From Tissierella sp. Yu-01 (lineage in GTDB: Bacteria; Bacillota; Clostridia; Tissierellales; Tissierellaceae), in NCBI RefSeq assembly GCF_029537395.1, contig NZ_CP120677.1, forward strand, positions 1,550,001 through 1,614,000: DNA of 64,000 nucleotides. The letters are read 5' to 3'. Within the stretch, counting starts at the first letter, position 1; each line of letters begins with the position of its first letter. Made by a program: the position numbers and the translations under genes. The notes under the pieces are model-generated. The model saw nothing but the letters and a program-made list of their open reading frames with translations, was not told where the DNA came from and ran no database searches. Of this stretch, positions 21,303-36,230 are shown piece after piece.

Positions 21303-21407
21303 AGCAAGCACGCTACACAAATTTGTTCACTTCTTATCCGTCGTGCAAATTTGGTGCCGCTACATCTAACCTACATGCAATTCGCTAACGCTCATTGTGT
21401 TAGGTCA
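21303..21407 (-). repeat. Hairpin repeat copy R6, between tRNA-Glu and tRNA-Asp
   Basis: TGACCTA...TAGGTTA (21367-21407; one arm change gives a G-U pair), inner CAAT/ATTG, then GCACCAAATTTGCACGACGG and GAACAAATTTG arms. Confidence 0.75.
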
Positions 21408-21410
21408 TAA

Positions 21411-21485
21411 TGGTGACCCCACCGGGATTCGAACCCGGGTTACCGCCGTGAAAGGGCGATGTCTTAACCGCTTGACCATGGGGCC
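21411..21485 (-). tRNA. tRNA-Glu(TTC)
   Basis: 75 nt with CCA; anticodon loop CTTTCAC. First gene of the cluster Glu-Asp-Thr-Gly-Gly-Arg-Gln-Lys-Ser. Confidence 0.95.
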
Positions 21486-21498
21486 TAACAACTTTCTT

Positions 21499-21527
21499 AG
21501 TATACCATGGATTTAAAATTTTGACAA
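21499..21527 (-). promoter_or_regulatory. Promoter of the tRNA cluster
   Basis: TTGTCA (21522-21527), 17 bp, TATACT (21499-21504), directly before tRNA-Glu. Confidence 0.8.
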
Positions 21528-21654
21528 GCCCTTTTTTAACTTTTTTATGCATTAGCCAATTTTCTCTTTTTATGTTGTCCTAACCTTGCAGAAATTAAAG
21601 GTTTTTGTATTCTATCACCAAATATATAGTTTCTAATAAAGATGAGATATTTCA

Positions 21655-21693
21655 AAATAAAAAGCACATCTGAAATTTTAGTAGATGTACTTT
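21655..21693 (-). terminator. Terminator of the nucleotidase gene
   Basis: AAAGTACATCT / AGATGTGCTTT stem (one mismatch) followed on the minus strand by TTATTTT; overlaps the stop codon. Confidence 0.65.
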
Positions 21694-22286
21694 TATATAT
21701 TTGATGCAATTTTCTCTTGGTTTTCTCCAGCTAAGTTTTGTATAAGCCTTTCTATTTGATACCAACTTCTAACTCTGTGAATATTTCTATTGAGAATACC
21801 TTTGTTATAATTACAATCTATTAGTATTACTACAAAACCAGCCTCTGATAATTGTATTGCATTTTCATATCTGTCTTCAATAAATATATCACAGTTTAAT
21901 TCTTTTGCTTTACTAACCTTATTATGAGTTCCTAATAAAGAAAGAGTATCCATGGGTATCTCGTGTCTATTTAGCCACTCTAAACTTACATTAAACATCT
22001 TCTTTTCTCTAGCTGTAACAAAATGAATAAAATGATCCTTGGCTAATCTATTAATTACTTGAGTTATTCCATTCCTTTTTTTAGCTTCCCTATGCAATAA
22101 TTCGCCATGCTCTTCATAAAAATTAATATAGTCTTCATCCTTAACTCCTAAAACCTTATGAATATCATAACAACTAACGTCGCTAGGTTTTATATCAGTA
22201 TTAAAATAATCATTAGCTTTTTCTATCCAGTAATAAGGTTCTGTTACGGTACCATCAATATCTATACACAAATTTAATCTTTTCAT
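21693..22286 (-). CDS. HAD-superfamily nucleotidase (5'-nucleotidase NT5C-like)
   Basis: 197 residues. Motif I is DIDGTVT (Asp9, Asp11), motif II is the threonine of FVTARE (about 91-96), motif III is a lysine near THNKVSK, and motif IV is FIEDRYENA. The small helical cap and overall length fit the NT5C/YqfW-type deoxyribonucleotidases, which remove phosphate from nucleoside monophosphates in the cytoplasm. Its real substrate is unknown. It stands alone between rRNA operon 2 and the tRNA cluster; the ATG at 22286 follows AGGGGGAT. Confidence 0.8.
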   Translation of the reverse strand: MKRLNLCIDIDGTVTEPYYWIEKANDYFNTDIKPSDVSCYDIHKVLGVKDEDYINFYEEHGELLHREAKKRNGITQVINRLAKDHFIHFVTAREKKMFNVSLEWLNRHEIPMDTLSLLGTHNKVSKAKELNCDIFIEDRYENAIQLSEAGFVVILIDCNYNKGILNRNIHRVRSWYQIERLIQNLAGENQEKIASNI

Positions 22287-22484
22287 TCAATCATCCCCCT
22301 ATAGTATATTTAGTTACAATAATTTAATATCATCTGAGCATATTTACTTTTATTTATACTTAAATTATACATATAATATCCAAATTCTAATTGAAAATGA
22401 TGTTAAATAACTGTAAAATCTATGGTATTTGAAGGGTAGGAGAATGGAGTGAAAATATATTGGAATGGTATAAGACTTCGATAT

Positions 22485-22529
22485 AAACAAATAAGACCCT
22501 ATTACATTCAAACGTAATAGGGTCTTATT
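22485..22529 (-). terminator. Terminator of rRNA operon 2
   Basis: Perfect 16-bp stem (22490-22505 with 22514-22529), 8-nt loop, A/T tracts on both sides. Its sequence is unlike the operon 1 terminator, so homology between the operons ends at 5S. Confidence 0.9.
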
Positions 22530-22543
22530 TTATTCTACTATGT

Positions 22544-22662
22544 AGCCTGGCAACTTCCTACTCTCCCAGGGCGTTACCACCCAAGTACCATCGGCGTTAG
22601 GAGACTTAACTTCTGTGTTCGGTATGGGAACAGGTGTGTCTCTCCTGCTATCGTCACCAGAC
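22544..22662 (-). rRNA. rrf: 5S ribosomal RNA (operon 2)
   Basis: Identical by eye to the operon 1 copy, at an offset of 7871 bp. Confidence 0.95.
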
Positions 22663-22694
22663 GAAAACTACTTTAGCAATATATCATATTAGTT

Positions 22695-22802
22695 GTTTCG
22701 CATCCGCTACTCAAATCTATTTGTTCGTTTTCACTCACATAGATTTGGTGCTACTGCATCTGACCTACATCAACTCAACTCACGTTTCGTTGTGTTAGGT
22801 CA
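22695..22802 (-). repeat. Hairpin repeat copy R7, 23S-5S spacer of operon 2
   Basis: Identical to R3. It is therefore a product of rRNA operon duplication or gene conversion, not an independent insertion. Confidence 0.75.
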
Positions 22803-22808
22803 TTATTA

Positions 22809-25722
<2,914 letters not shown>

Positions 25723-25767
25723 TAAACTAAAATTTATATATTGTTTCATGTAGTTTTCAATGTTCAG

Positions 25768-25844
<77 letters not shown>

Positions 25845-25847
25845 ATG

Positions 25848-25954
25848 TAAGCAGTTTCGCAACTCAAATTTATTTGCTTCCTACGGTCGCATAAATTTGG
25901 TGCTCATTGCATTTGACCTACCTGCAATTCACTAACGTTCATTGGGTTAGATCA
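25848..25954 (-). repeat. Hairpin repeat copy R8, 16S-23S spacer of operon 2
   Basis: TGATCTA...TAGGTCA (25914-25954; one G-U pair), inner CAAT/ATTG, then AGCACCAAATTTATGCGACC and GCAAATAAATTTGAGTTGC. It lies between 16S and tRNA-Ile. Confidence 0.75.
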
Positions 25955-25994
25955 TAATCACATATATAAAAAAACAGTGTGAGATTTTTGAACT

Positions 25995-27527
<1,533 letters not shown>

Positions 27528-27578
27528 AAAATTTTGCTAGAGTTTGACTAGCTCTTATTATTTATTAATTGATTCTTT

Positions 27579-27687
27579 GTGTTCGCAATTTCGAAACACA
27601 ATTTTATTCACTCGCTACGCTCATGTAAAATTGGTTCTCATTGCGAATGACCTACATCAATTCACTATCGTTCATTGTGTTAGGTCA
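27579..27687 (-). repeat. Hairpin repeat copy R9, 16S leader of operon 2
   Basis: Almost identical to R4; TGACCTA...TAGGTCA at 27648-27687. Confidence 0.75.
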
Positions 27688-27760
27688 ACTTTTTAATTCA
27701 AAGTCTCACACTGTTTAATTATCTAGGTTCATTGTCATTCTCTCTCGAGACGACTTAGTT

Positions 27761-27789
27761 AGTTTAACACAATTTTGGAATTATGTCAA
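27761..27789 (-). promoter_or_regulatory. rRNA operon 2 promoter P1
   Basis: TTGACA (27784-27789), 17 bp, TAAACT (27761-27766). The 440-bp region upstream of 16S holds two promoters, a hairpin repeat and the stalk arm; no gene. Confidence 0.8.
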
Positions 27790-27838
27790 CAACTTTTTAA
27801 CTTCTAATTAACTGTTTGTTCAACAGTCAACTTTTATA

Positions 27839-27867
27839 ATATTACTCTCTTTTTACAATAAAGTCAA
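27839..27867 (-). promoter_or_regulatory. rRNA operon 2 promoter P2
   Basis: TTGACT (27862-27867), 17 bp, TAATAT (27839-27844). Sequence differs from the operon 1 promoters. Confidence 0.75.
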
Positions 27868-27893
27868 TACCCATTTTAACATTTTTTCAGACA

Positions 27894-27944
27894 AATAAAA
27901 GCAAAACAGCTATAGCCAAATAAAATATCAAGCCTTAGCTGTTT
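27894..27944 (-). terminator. Terminator of the CotF-like gene
   Basis: AAACAGCTA (27904-27912) pairs with TAGCTGTTT (27936-27944); on the minus strand the hairpin is followed by TGCTTTTATTTG. Confidence 0.6.
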
Positions 27945-27969
27945 AGACAGTCATCATTTGAATACATAA

Positions 27970-28485
27970 TTATTTAACATTATACATTCCATGAGAGTTC
28001 ATATAGTTAAATAAAAGTTCTCCATGTCTTTGTTCTTCTCTTTGAATATGTTGTAATGCTTCCCTTACTTCTTTATTAGCAGACTCAAAAACACCTGTAT
28101 CATAAAAACTTGAAACATATTTCTCTGTGGATAGTAAATCATTTAGCAACAACTTATCACTAGGACTATTAAAACTTAGGGATGACTCTAATGTGTTTGG
28201 GGCATCTGATGAAGTGTTAGGTGTGTCAGATGAAGTTATTTGATCCTTACTAAGATTCTGTTGTACATTATGTCCCTGTGATAAATCCGGAGACTTACCT
28301 TGTAGCAGACTATTTATTATATCTAAATGATGATGCTCCTCTGCCGCTAATTTGTTAAACAGCTTCTTTAGTTCAGGGTCTTCTGCTTGATTGGAAAAGC
28401 TTTGATATTTCTTAACACATAAGTCCTCTTGTGATTTGCCATCTTCTAAGTACATTCTTTCCTTTTGACTTAAGCGTATGTTCAT
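27970..28485 (-). CDS. Ferritin-like, CotF-type spore coat domain protein
   Basis: 171 residues in two helical halves. The N-terminal half (QEDLCVKKYQSFSNQAEDPELKKLFNKLAAEEHHHLDII) has ExxHHH-like, rubrerythrin-type helix residues; the C-terminal half (NDLLSTEKYVSSFYDTGVF...REALQHIQREEQRHGE) resembles the CotF coat domain with an EExxHG motif. The halves are joined by a low-complexity linker with a near-repeat SSDTPNT/SSDAPNT at about 85-97. Related proteins are spore coat components; metal binding is possible but unproven. ATG follows GGAGGAAA. Confidence 0.7.
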   Translation of the reverse strand: MNIRLSQKERMYLEDGKSQEDLCVKKYQSFSNQAEDPELKKLFNKLAAEEHHHLDIINSLLQGKSPDLSQGHNVQQNLSKDQITSSDTPNTSSDAPNTLESSLSFNSPSDKLLLNDLLSTEKYVSSFYDTGVFESANKEVREALQHIQREEQRHGELLFNYMNSHGMYNVK

Positions 28486-28563
28486 TTTATTTCCTCCTTG
28501 TATATATAATCACATATATCTTTTTACATTTTTCTAATTTTATTCAAGAAGGATAGGGAATGT

Positions 28564-28598
28564 AAAAAAAAAGTGACCTAAATTGATAGGTCACTTTT
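28564..28598 (-). terminator. Terminator of the greA-lysS operon
   Basis: AAAGTGACCTA-TCAATT-TAGGTCACTTT followed on the minus strand by a run of T. Confidence 0.92.
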
Positions 28599-28613
28599 GT
28601 AAACTCCATTTTA

Positions 28614-30588
<1,975 letters not shown>

Positions 30589-30824
30589 TTAACTCTCTCC
30601 TTTATTTAAACATCAAAAGCAATTTAATATCAATTGCTGACACCATTGCACAGCGGCAATGGATATAGATAAAAAATCAAGGCCGTCGGCCTTTTTATAT
30701 AATTCTGTTTAACTTTTTTAACTGATAATCAACAAATAAACATTTTCCTGTTTTAACAACGGAAGCAATTGTATCACACAACTGCAGCGGGATTAGTAAA
30801 GGAACATCTTTAGCTCGTTATATG
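30589..30824 (-). ncRNA. Long leader of greA-lysS, candidate attenuator or small RNA
   Basis: About 235 nt from the predicted start to the greA ATG. It contains a CAGTTGT/ACAATTG hairpin, then the AAGGCC-GAC-GGCCTT terminator with GATTTTTT (30671-30693), then CCATTG/CAATGG and AGCAATT/AATTGCT hairpins close to the ribosome site. A 41-codon frame without ATG runs through it and is probably fortuitous. Early termination would give an RNA of about 150 nt. No known riboswitch class was recognised. Confidence 0.5.
30671..30693 (-). terminator. Intrinsic terminator inside the greA leader
   Basis: AAGGCC-GAC-GGCCTT followed on the minus strand by GATTTTTTAT. It lies downstream of the greA promoter, so it can act as an attenuator; it could also stop transcripts from the gene at 30864. 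Confidence 0.8.
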
Positions 30825-30830
30825 CAAACT

Positions 30831-30859
30831 ATTATAATCAAGGTACTCCTAGTTGTCAA
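30831..30859 (-). promoter_or_regulatory. Consensus promoter of greA-lysS
   Basis: TTGACA (30854-30859), exactly 17 bp, TATAAT (30831-30836). It is one of only two near-perfect promoters seen in the window. Confidence 0.9.
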
Positions 30860-30863
30860 GTGC

Positions 30864-31811
30864 TTAAATTATTCCCTTTTTTTTAATAAAACCTCTAACA
30901 TAATCGTCTATAAAATAGAAGTTGTTATTTGTATATATTTGACTAAATGTTGTTTCAATACCATTAATACTTACAAATAACTCAGGATTGACATATTCAC
31001 TTACCCATTTAGAAGTTAAATTTGATTCTAAAATGATATCCTGGATATATAGGATATTCTTTTTCTTTTTCTGCATTGATTTCAATGGCTTTTCTACACT
31101 AAAATCAATTATAACAGATTGATTTCTAAAATCAAAGTTATCAACATCTATTTTATTACTAAAATTAATTACTGTTCCATAATTTTTGATTACTTTATCA
31201 ATTTTTTTTGGTTGAAATATTGATATTCCTGTACTTTCCAAAACCTCTTCATAAAATTCATCCTTAAGAGTAGGCTCGATTCCATAGACAGTAAAAAAGT
31301 TAATCTCCTCTGTCAAGACTTTAATTATATCCAAAACTATTTTTCTTTCATCACTTATAATTAAGGTATCGGTACAATTTATTTCTCTACCCAAGCTTTT
31401 ATATACTTGCCTTAATAAAATTGGTAGATTTAATATTCTAATATTGTATCCAGAACTAAATTTTAATTCAGTTAATTCATTAATTTTTTTTAAAAATTCT
31501 ATCGGATATTTCCTTGAATCTTCAATATAAATATTCGTATCATCAGGTCCTTTAAGCTTTTTTATTCCATCAATAAATAACTGACACTCATTATCATTGG
31601 AATAATCAAATTCCTTAATATTTATACCTACTACTTTACCTACTGTATCTCCATCCCTTATGATTTCTTCGAGCACACTTGGTTTGAAACGAGGTAAAAA
31701 AAAATCAGGAACAAACTTTACCCAATGGGTTTTAATATGATTTTTATAATTGCCACAATCCAAAATATATAAAAATATAATATCTCCCCTTTCATATTTT
31801 TTAAGCTCCAC
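30864..31811 (-). CDS. Conserved-looking hypothetical protein, 315 residues
   Basis: Not recognised. The protein is soluble, lysine-rich, and shows an alternating strand/helix pattern: a WVKFVPDFFLPRFK segment near residue 30, a Rossmann-like half with LIISDERKIVLDIIKVLTEEI (about 148-168) where DER could face a nucleotide, VINFSN near 215, and a basic QKKKKN stretch near 250. LIISDE followed by FFTVYG resembles the first strands of an NAD-type fold without its glycine motif. It lies 41 nt after dusB's coding strand start is reached from the other side, that is, directly downstream of dusB and upstream of the greA promoter, so it is probably co-transcribed with dusB. Confidence 0.65.
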   Translation of the reverse strand: MELKKYERGDIIFLYILDCGNYKNHIKTHWVKFVPDFFLPRFKPSVLEEIIRDGDTVGKVVGINIKEFDYSNDNECQLFIDGIKKLKGPDDTNIYIEDSRKYPIEFLKKINELTELKFSSGYNIRILNLPILLRQVYKSLGREINCTDTLIISDERKIVLDIIKVLTEEINFFTVYGIEPTLKDEFYEEVLESTGISIFQPKKIDKVIKNYGTVINFSNKIDVDNFDFRNQSVIIDFSVEKPLKSMQKKKKNILYIQDIILESNLTSKWVSEYVNPELFVSINGIETTFSQIYTNNNFYFIDDYVRGFIKKKGII

Positions 31812-31852
31812 ATCTTTAACCTCATTATATGAAGGGGGATATATACATATTA

Positions 31853-32824
31853 CTATGTAGATAAATAAGTTAGGTAATCCATAAGGATTTTTATTATCTG
31901 ATTTTTGTCTTCTATGGTATTTATGGAATTTTTAATCTCATTAGATTTTCTCATTCCTTTAAGATACCAAGCTAATTGCTTACGCATTTCTCTAACACCT
32001 GTTTTTTCACCTTTTAAATTACAAACCATATTCATGTGGTTAATAGCCATTTTTATAATCTCTTCATCAGTTGGAGGAATGTCTTCTTTTCCATTCATAA
32101 GGTTGATAATTCTTCTAAATATCCACGGGTTACCCATGCTACCTCTACCTATTGAGATAGCATCACACCCTGTTTCATCTAACATTCTTAACCCATCCTC
32201 TGGCTGAAATATATCACCATTACCTATGACTGGTATAGATATGGATTCTTTTACTTCCTTTATAAAGTTCCAATCTGCCTTACCTGAATAAAACATATCT
32301 CTAGTTCTAGCGTGTACTGTAACAGCACTTATACCTGATGCCTCAGCTATCTTAGCGATTTCAATCCCATTTCTACTTTTACCATCCCATCCCATACGAA
32401 ACTTGACTGTAACTGGTTTGTTAGTAGCCCTTACTACTTTTTTCATAATTTCACCTGCAAGATGAGGATCCTTCATTAAAGCGCATCCATCACCATTTTT
32501 TACAATTTTAGGTGCTGGACATCCCATATTTATATCAATAATATCTAAATCTTCTCTTTCATTTAGATACTTTTCTACTATATTCGACATTATATCTGGA
32601 TCTGACCCAAATATCTGCAAAGCAACGGGTCTTTCTCTTTCATCTATTGCTGTTAGCTCCTTTGTCTTCTCATCTTTATAGTACATGCCCTTAGCACTTA
32701 CCATTTCACTAAATACTAACCCAGCTCCCATTTGTCTACAGATAATTCTAAAAGCCATATCAGATACTCCAGCCATAGGAGCTAAAAAAACATTGTTATC
32801 CAAATTAACATTACCAATCTTCAT
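31853..32824 (-). CDS. dusB: tRNA-dihydrouridine synthase (DusB family)
   Basis: 323 residues. The TIM-barrel FMN enzyme starts LAPMAGVSDMAFR (residues 14-26), has the catalytic Cys102 in MGCPAPKIVKNGDGCALM, then VKFRMGWD, VHARTRDMFYSGKADW, GNGDIF and GCDAISIGRGSMGNPWIF, followed by the C-terminal helical tRNA-binding domain. It reduces uridines in tRNA using NADPH. It lies downstream of coaX and upstream of the 315-residue unknown gene, all on one strand. Confidence 0.95.
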   Translation of the reverse strand: MKIGNVNLDNNVFLAPMAGVSDMAFRIICRQMGAGLVFSEMVSAKGMYYKDEKTKELTAIDERERPVALQIFGSDPDIMSNIVEKYLNEREDLDIIDINMGCPAPKIVKNGDGCALMKDPHLAGEIMKKVVRATNKPVTVKFRMGWDGKSRNGIEIAKIAEASGISAVTVHARTRDMFYSGKADWNFIKEVKESISIPVIGNGDIFQPEDGLRMLDETGCDAISIGRGSMGNPWIFRRIINLMNGKEDIPPTDEEIIKMAINHMNMVCNLKGEKTGVREMRKQLAWYLKGMRKSNEIKNSINTIEDKNQIIKILMDYLTYLST

Positions 32825-32863
32825 AATTCACCTCAAATATAAAAACTTAGCCATACGTACAAC

Positions 32864-32892
32864 AAAAGTAAGTAGATTATCTACTTACTTTT
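32864..32892 (-). terminator. Hairpin at the end of coaX
   Basis: Perfect 13-bp stem (32864-32876 with 32880-32892) overlapping the coaX stop, with TTTT at the 3' arm but no long U-run after it. Confidence 0.55.
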
Positions 32893-33669
32893 ATTTCTTT
32901 CATATATTATTCTTAACCCATCTAAGGTTAATAATTTGTCTATAATTTTTATATATTTACTTTCACTTGCTATTAATGATGAAAATCCACCTGTAGCTAC
33001 TACTTTAATTTTATTCTCATCAACATTCATTTCATCAATCATCTTCCCAATAATATGATCTACCATACCTATATACCCATATACAAGTCCGGATTGAATG
33101 CTATTAACTGTATTCTTTGCAACAACCTTTTCTGGTTTTACCAACTCAACCTTAGGAAGTTTCGCTGTTCTTAAAAATAAGGCTTCAGCTGATATTTTAA
33201 TTCCTGGTGTAATAGCTCCACCTAAATATTCCCCCTCTTCGCTTACATAACAGAATGTATTTGCTGTTCCAAAGTCAACAATAATAAGAGGCCCACCATA
33301 TTTTTCGAAAGCAGCAACAGCATTTACTATTCTATCAGCGCCTACTTCCTTTGGATTATCATACTTTATATTCATACCAGTCTTAACACCAGGACCAATT
33401 ACTATAGGTTCCTTATTAAAATACCTAACGCTAGTTGTAGGTAATGTATGCATCAAAGGTGGTACTACTGAAGATATAATTACATCATCAATTTCTGATA
33501 TATCTATGTTATTGTGCTGAAATATCTGATTAAATAAAAGTCCATATTCATCTGATGTCCTATCCTTATCAGTTGAAATTCTCCAATCAAATGCTAACTC
33601 CCTACCATTAAACAAACCAAATACGATGTTAGTATTACCTACATCTATTACTAATAACAAATCATTCAC
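32881..33669 (-). CDS. coaX: Type III pantothenate kinase
   Basis: 262 residues with the ASKHA-fold motifs of Coa[15 protein letters not shown] (PHOSPHATE-1, Asp9), [38 protein letters not shown] (PHOSPHATE-2 region) and VVATGGFS near the C-terminus. It phosphorylates pantothenate, the first step to coenzyme A, and unlike CoaA it is not inhibited by CoA. Its start overlaps the end of the preceding ECF S-component gene by 8 bp, so the two are translationally coupled. Confidence 0.96.
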   Translation of the reverse strand: MNDLLLVIDVGNTNIVFGLFNGRELAFDWRISTDKDRTSDEYGLLFNQIFQHNNIDISEIDDVIISSVVPPLMHTLPTTSVRYFNKEPIVIGPGVKTGMNIKYDNPKEVGADRIVNAVAAFEKYGGPLIIVDFGTANTFCYVSEEGEYLGGAITPGIKISAEALFLRTAKLPKVELVKPEKVVAKNTVNSIQSGLVYGYIGMVDHIIGKMIDEMNVDENKIKVVATGGFSSLIASESKYIKIIDKLLTLDGLRIIYERNKSK

Positions 33670-34426
33670 CTCTGTTTTTTGTCTTACCCTTTAAAGCGCC
33701 TACAACACTTGTAACAATTATTATAGCAATTATCGTTTCTGGAATGCCATTTGTCAAACCTATACCAAATATTACCTTTCCAGCTAGTGTTGTATCTCCC
33801 CCAAGGGCTTCTACAAATCGTTCTGCATAAAATATATATATAAGTGATAACACTCCTAAGGTATTGGTCATTGTTCCAACAATACTTGGTATTATCAAAT
33901 CAAACGATGCATTTTTGAATTTAAATAAAGTTAAATAAGCAATTCCAAGGGTTAATATAATTAATCCTACATTCATCAAAATAATCCAAATACTTTCTGA
34001 ATTAACTACACCCTTATAAATTCCATAAGATAAATATCCTATAATTCCAATCCATAATAAATACAAAATACCTTTTGTTTTCTTACTTCCTAAATTACTC
34101 AAAAAGCTGTAGACATAATAAGAGAATATCCCTATTAAAACTCTAGGTACTAAGGATACTAAGGGATTTAAAAACACAAAAGAAACAGGTGTAGGATTAG
34201 TAACTGCTTGAAACATGCTAAATAATCCGAATATGAGCCCTACGAAACCACCTACTACAGGCCCCTCCATGATTGCACCTATAATAACAGGAATATGCAT
34301 TATAGTTGCTCTCGTTGGACCAACAGGTATAAATCCTAAAGGAGTCATGCCTAATACTGTAGATATAGCTCCTAAAACCCCAATGATAGCCAACTTCCTA
34401 ACGTTTAAATGATTTTTACTATTCAA
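33662..34426 (-). CDS. ECF transporter S component, probably pantothenate-specific
   Basis: 254 residues with at least six predicted membrane helices. An N-terminal [22 protein letters not shown] block, [32 protein letters not shown] and a late [10 protein letters not shown] block are typical of PF12822 substrate-binding components that work with the shared EcfA/EcfT energising module (not in the window). Overlap with coaX points to pantothenate (PanT-like) as substrate; that is inference from context. The ATG at 34426 follows GGAGGGG. Confidence 0.85.
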   Translation of the reverse strand: MNSKNHLNVRKLAIIGVLGAISTVLGMTPLGFIPVGPTRATIMHIPVIIGAIMEGPVVGGFVGLIFGLFSMFQAVTNPTPVSFVFLNPLVSLVPRVLIGIFSYYVYSFLSNLGSKKTKGILYLLWIGIIGYLSYGIYKGVVNSESIWIILMNVGLIILTLGIAYLTLFKFKNASFDLIIPSIVGTMTNTLGVLSLIYIFYAERFVEALGGDTTLAGKVIFGIGLTNGIPETIIAIIIVTSVVGALKGKTKNRGE

Positions 34427-34558
34427 TTTTACCCCTCCGCTCTAGTTCCAATTGGATACCAGTCGATATTTTTATACTTTTACAATATGTCTAGCTCTTA
34501 CGATGCCAGCAAACTAACATAATTTAAGCATAGCCTAATTATAAATGCTAGTTGAAAA

Positions 34559-35530
34559 TTATACAATAGTTTTTTTAATCTCTTTCGAAGCTAGCAGATT
34601 CTTATATCCACTGGCATTAATTACTGCATTGGTAATAGCCATAGACATAACCTCTGCTGCCAATGTTCCAACAATATTTACATCAGATATAATTTTATTT
34701 GTTGCCATTGTAAATATAGTATCTCCATCTAACATAGTATGAACAGGATTTATCGATCTAGCGTATCCATTATGAGCCATTTGTGATACCTTATTTCCCT
34801 CAGCCTTTGTAAGAATTGCATTTGTAACTATAACACCAATGGTTGTGTTTCTCATTGGGAAATTCAAATCAACTTCTTCACCTTTAATTACACTTATTGT
34901 ATTTAATAATTTATTATTTTTATAATCATAAACTCCAGCTATTTGTTCTCCAGTCTTGTAATCATAAATATCTCCAAAGCTATTCACAGATACAAGAGCA
35001 GATACAATTAATTCACCAACTCTAATACTTGCACTACCTAAACCAGATTTCATTGCATTATCTGGTCCTAAAATTTTCCCGACAGTAGCGCCCATACCGC
35101 AACCAATATTACCTTGTGCTCTTTCATTTTCATTTGCAAACTTCGCTGCACTATATCCCATATTAAAGTCAGGTCTTATTTTATAATCTCCAATATTCAA
35201 ATCAAATATTACTGCCGAAGCTACTATTGGAACCTTAGTTACCCCTACATCGAATCCCACATGATTCTCCTCTAGATATTTCATTACACCAGATGCTGCA
35301 TCTAAACCAAAAGCAGAACCACCTGAGAGCACAACTGCATGGACCTTATCAACCATTTTATCTGATTTAAAAAGATCCGTTTCCCTTGTCCCTGGTGCAG
35401 AACCTCTGACATCAACACCACCAGTTGCTCCCTCTTCACAAATTATTACAGTACAGCCTGTCATGCCTTCTTCTGATTGACTATGTCCTACTTTTATACC
35501 TTCCACGTCAGTTATATATCCCGGATACAT
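34559..35530 (-). CDS. P1-family (DmpA-like) N-terminal nucleophile peptidase
   Basis: The ATG at 35530 follows a GAGGGGGGAT site, giving 323 residues; an in-frame GTG five codons earlier lies inside that site. Family blocks are the N-terminal GYITDVEGIKVGHSQ, GGVDVRGSAPGTRETDLF, VVLSGGSAFGLDAASG, GNIGCGMGATVGK and the self-cleavage site NTTIGVIVTNA (about 228-238), where a threonine becomes the N-terminal nucleophile of the beta chain. P1 enzymes are aminopeptidases acting on D- or beta-amino-acid peptides; the substrate here is unknown. It lies after the biotin carrier terminator. Confidence 0.9.
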   Translation of the reverse strand: MYPGYITDVEGIKVGHSQSEEGMTGCTVIICEEGATGGVDVRGSAPGTRETDLFKSDKMVDKVHAVVLSGGSAFGLDAASGVMKYLEENHVGFDVGVTKVPIVASAVIFDLNIGDYKIRPDFNMGYSAAKFANENERAQGNIGCGMGATVGKILGPDNAMKSGLGSASIRVGELIVSALVSVNSFGDIYDYKTGEQIAGVYDYKNNKLLNTISVIKGEEVDLNFPMRNTTIGVIVTNAILTKAEGNKVSQMAHNGYARSINPVHTMLDGDTIFTMATNKIISDVNIVGTLAAEVMSMAITNAVINASGYKNLLASKEIKKTIV

Positions 35531-35715
35531 AAAATCCCCCCTCACACAATTTAAAATAAAATATATAAATAATTCAGTAAAAGGGCTTAATTATTTATGA
35601 TTTAATAATACCAATTATTAGATAAGAATAAAACCCAAATTCACTTTAACTCTAAGGAAATTTAAATACCCTATGCATATCTTTTACTGTTTAATATACT
35701 GCTATGCATAAAAAT

Positions 35716-35756
35716 CAATTTTAAAAGGATGATTATATATCATATAATCATCCTTT
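35716..35756 (-). terminator. Terminator of the methylmalonyl-CoA gene cluster
   Basis: Perfect 15-bp stem (35724-35738 with 35742-35756), 3-nt loop, then TTAAAATTG on the minus strand. It ends the operon after the biotin carrier. Confidence 0.75.
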
Positions 35757-35772
35757 CTATCGTTATTGTTTT

Positions 35773-36183
35773 CTATCCAATTACCGCCAATTTATCTCCT
35801 GTATTGACAGAAGTCCCTGCTGAAGTAGCTACGCTAACTACTTTACCATCTCTAGGTGACAAAATTTCATTTTCCATTTTCATTGCTTCCAGTATTAGTA
35901 GCACATCTCCAGCTTTAATCTGTTGTCCTTCACTTACATTTACCTTAAGTATTGTTCCTGGCATTGGAGCTTCTACAACCTCTTGACCTTCGGATACAAC
36001 AACATCTTTCTTAGCTGGTGCAGATGCTGGCGCTGGATTTGATGCTGCTACAGGTGCTGGAGCAGGTGTTGCTGGAACTACAGGATTCGGAGCTGGAGCA
36101 GCTATAGGTTGTGCACCACTTTTTACTTCTTCTACTTCTACTTCATAGGAATTCCCATTAACATTTATCACAAATTTTCTCAT
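35773..36183 (-). CDS. mmdC: Biotin carboxyl carrier protein of the methylmalonyl-CoA decarboxylase/carboxyltransferase
   Basis: 136 residues: a short N-terminal part, a long Ala/Pro linker (about 24-57, typical of OadC/MmdC/GcdC carriers), then a biotinyl domain with EAMKMEN, the biotinylated lysine being Lys102. It carries CO2 between active sites. Last gene of the mutase-decarboxylase cluster. BirA, encoded about 19 kb away on this window, would attach the biotin. The linker makes it mobile between subunits. Confidence 0.93.
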   Translation of the reverse strand: MRKFVINVNGNSYEVEVEEVKSGAQPIAAPAPNPVVPATPAPAPVAASNPAPASAPAKKDVVVSEGQEVVEAPMPGTILKVNVSEGQQIKAGDVLLILEAMKMENEILSPRDGKVVSVATSAGTSVNTGDKLAVIG

Positions 36184-36230
36184 TTTTTAACCTCCATTAT
36201 ATTTAAGTATTTAAACCACCTATAACATCA

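Noticed and set aside
30700-30815. 41-codon frame in the greA leader as a leader peptide
   Set aside because: No ATG or good start and no ribosome site; kept only as a note.
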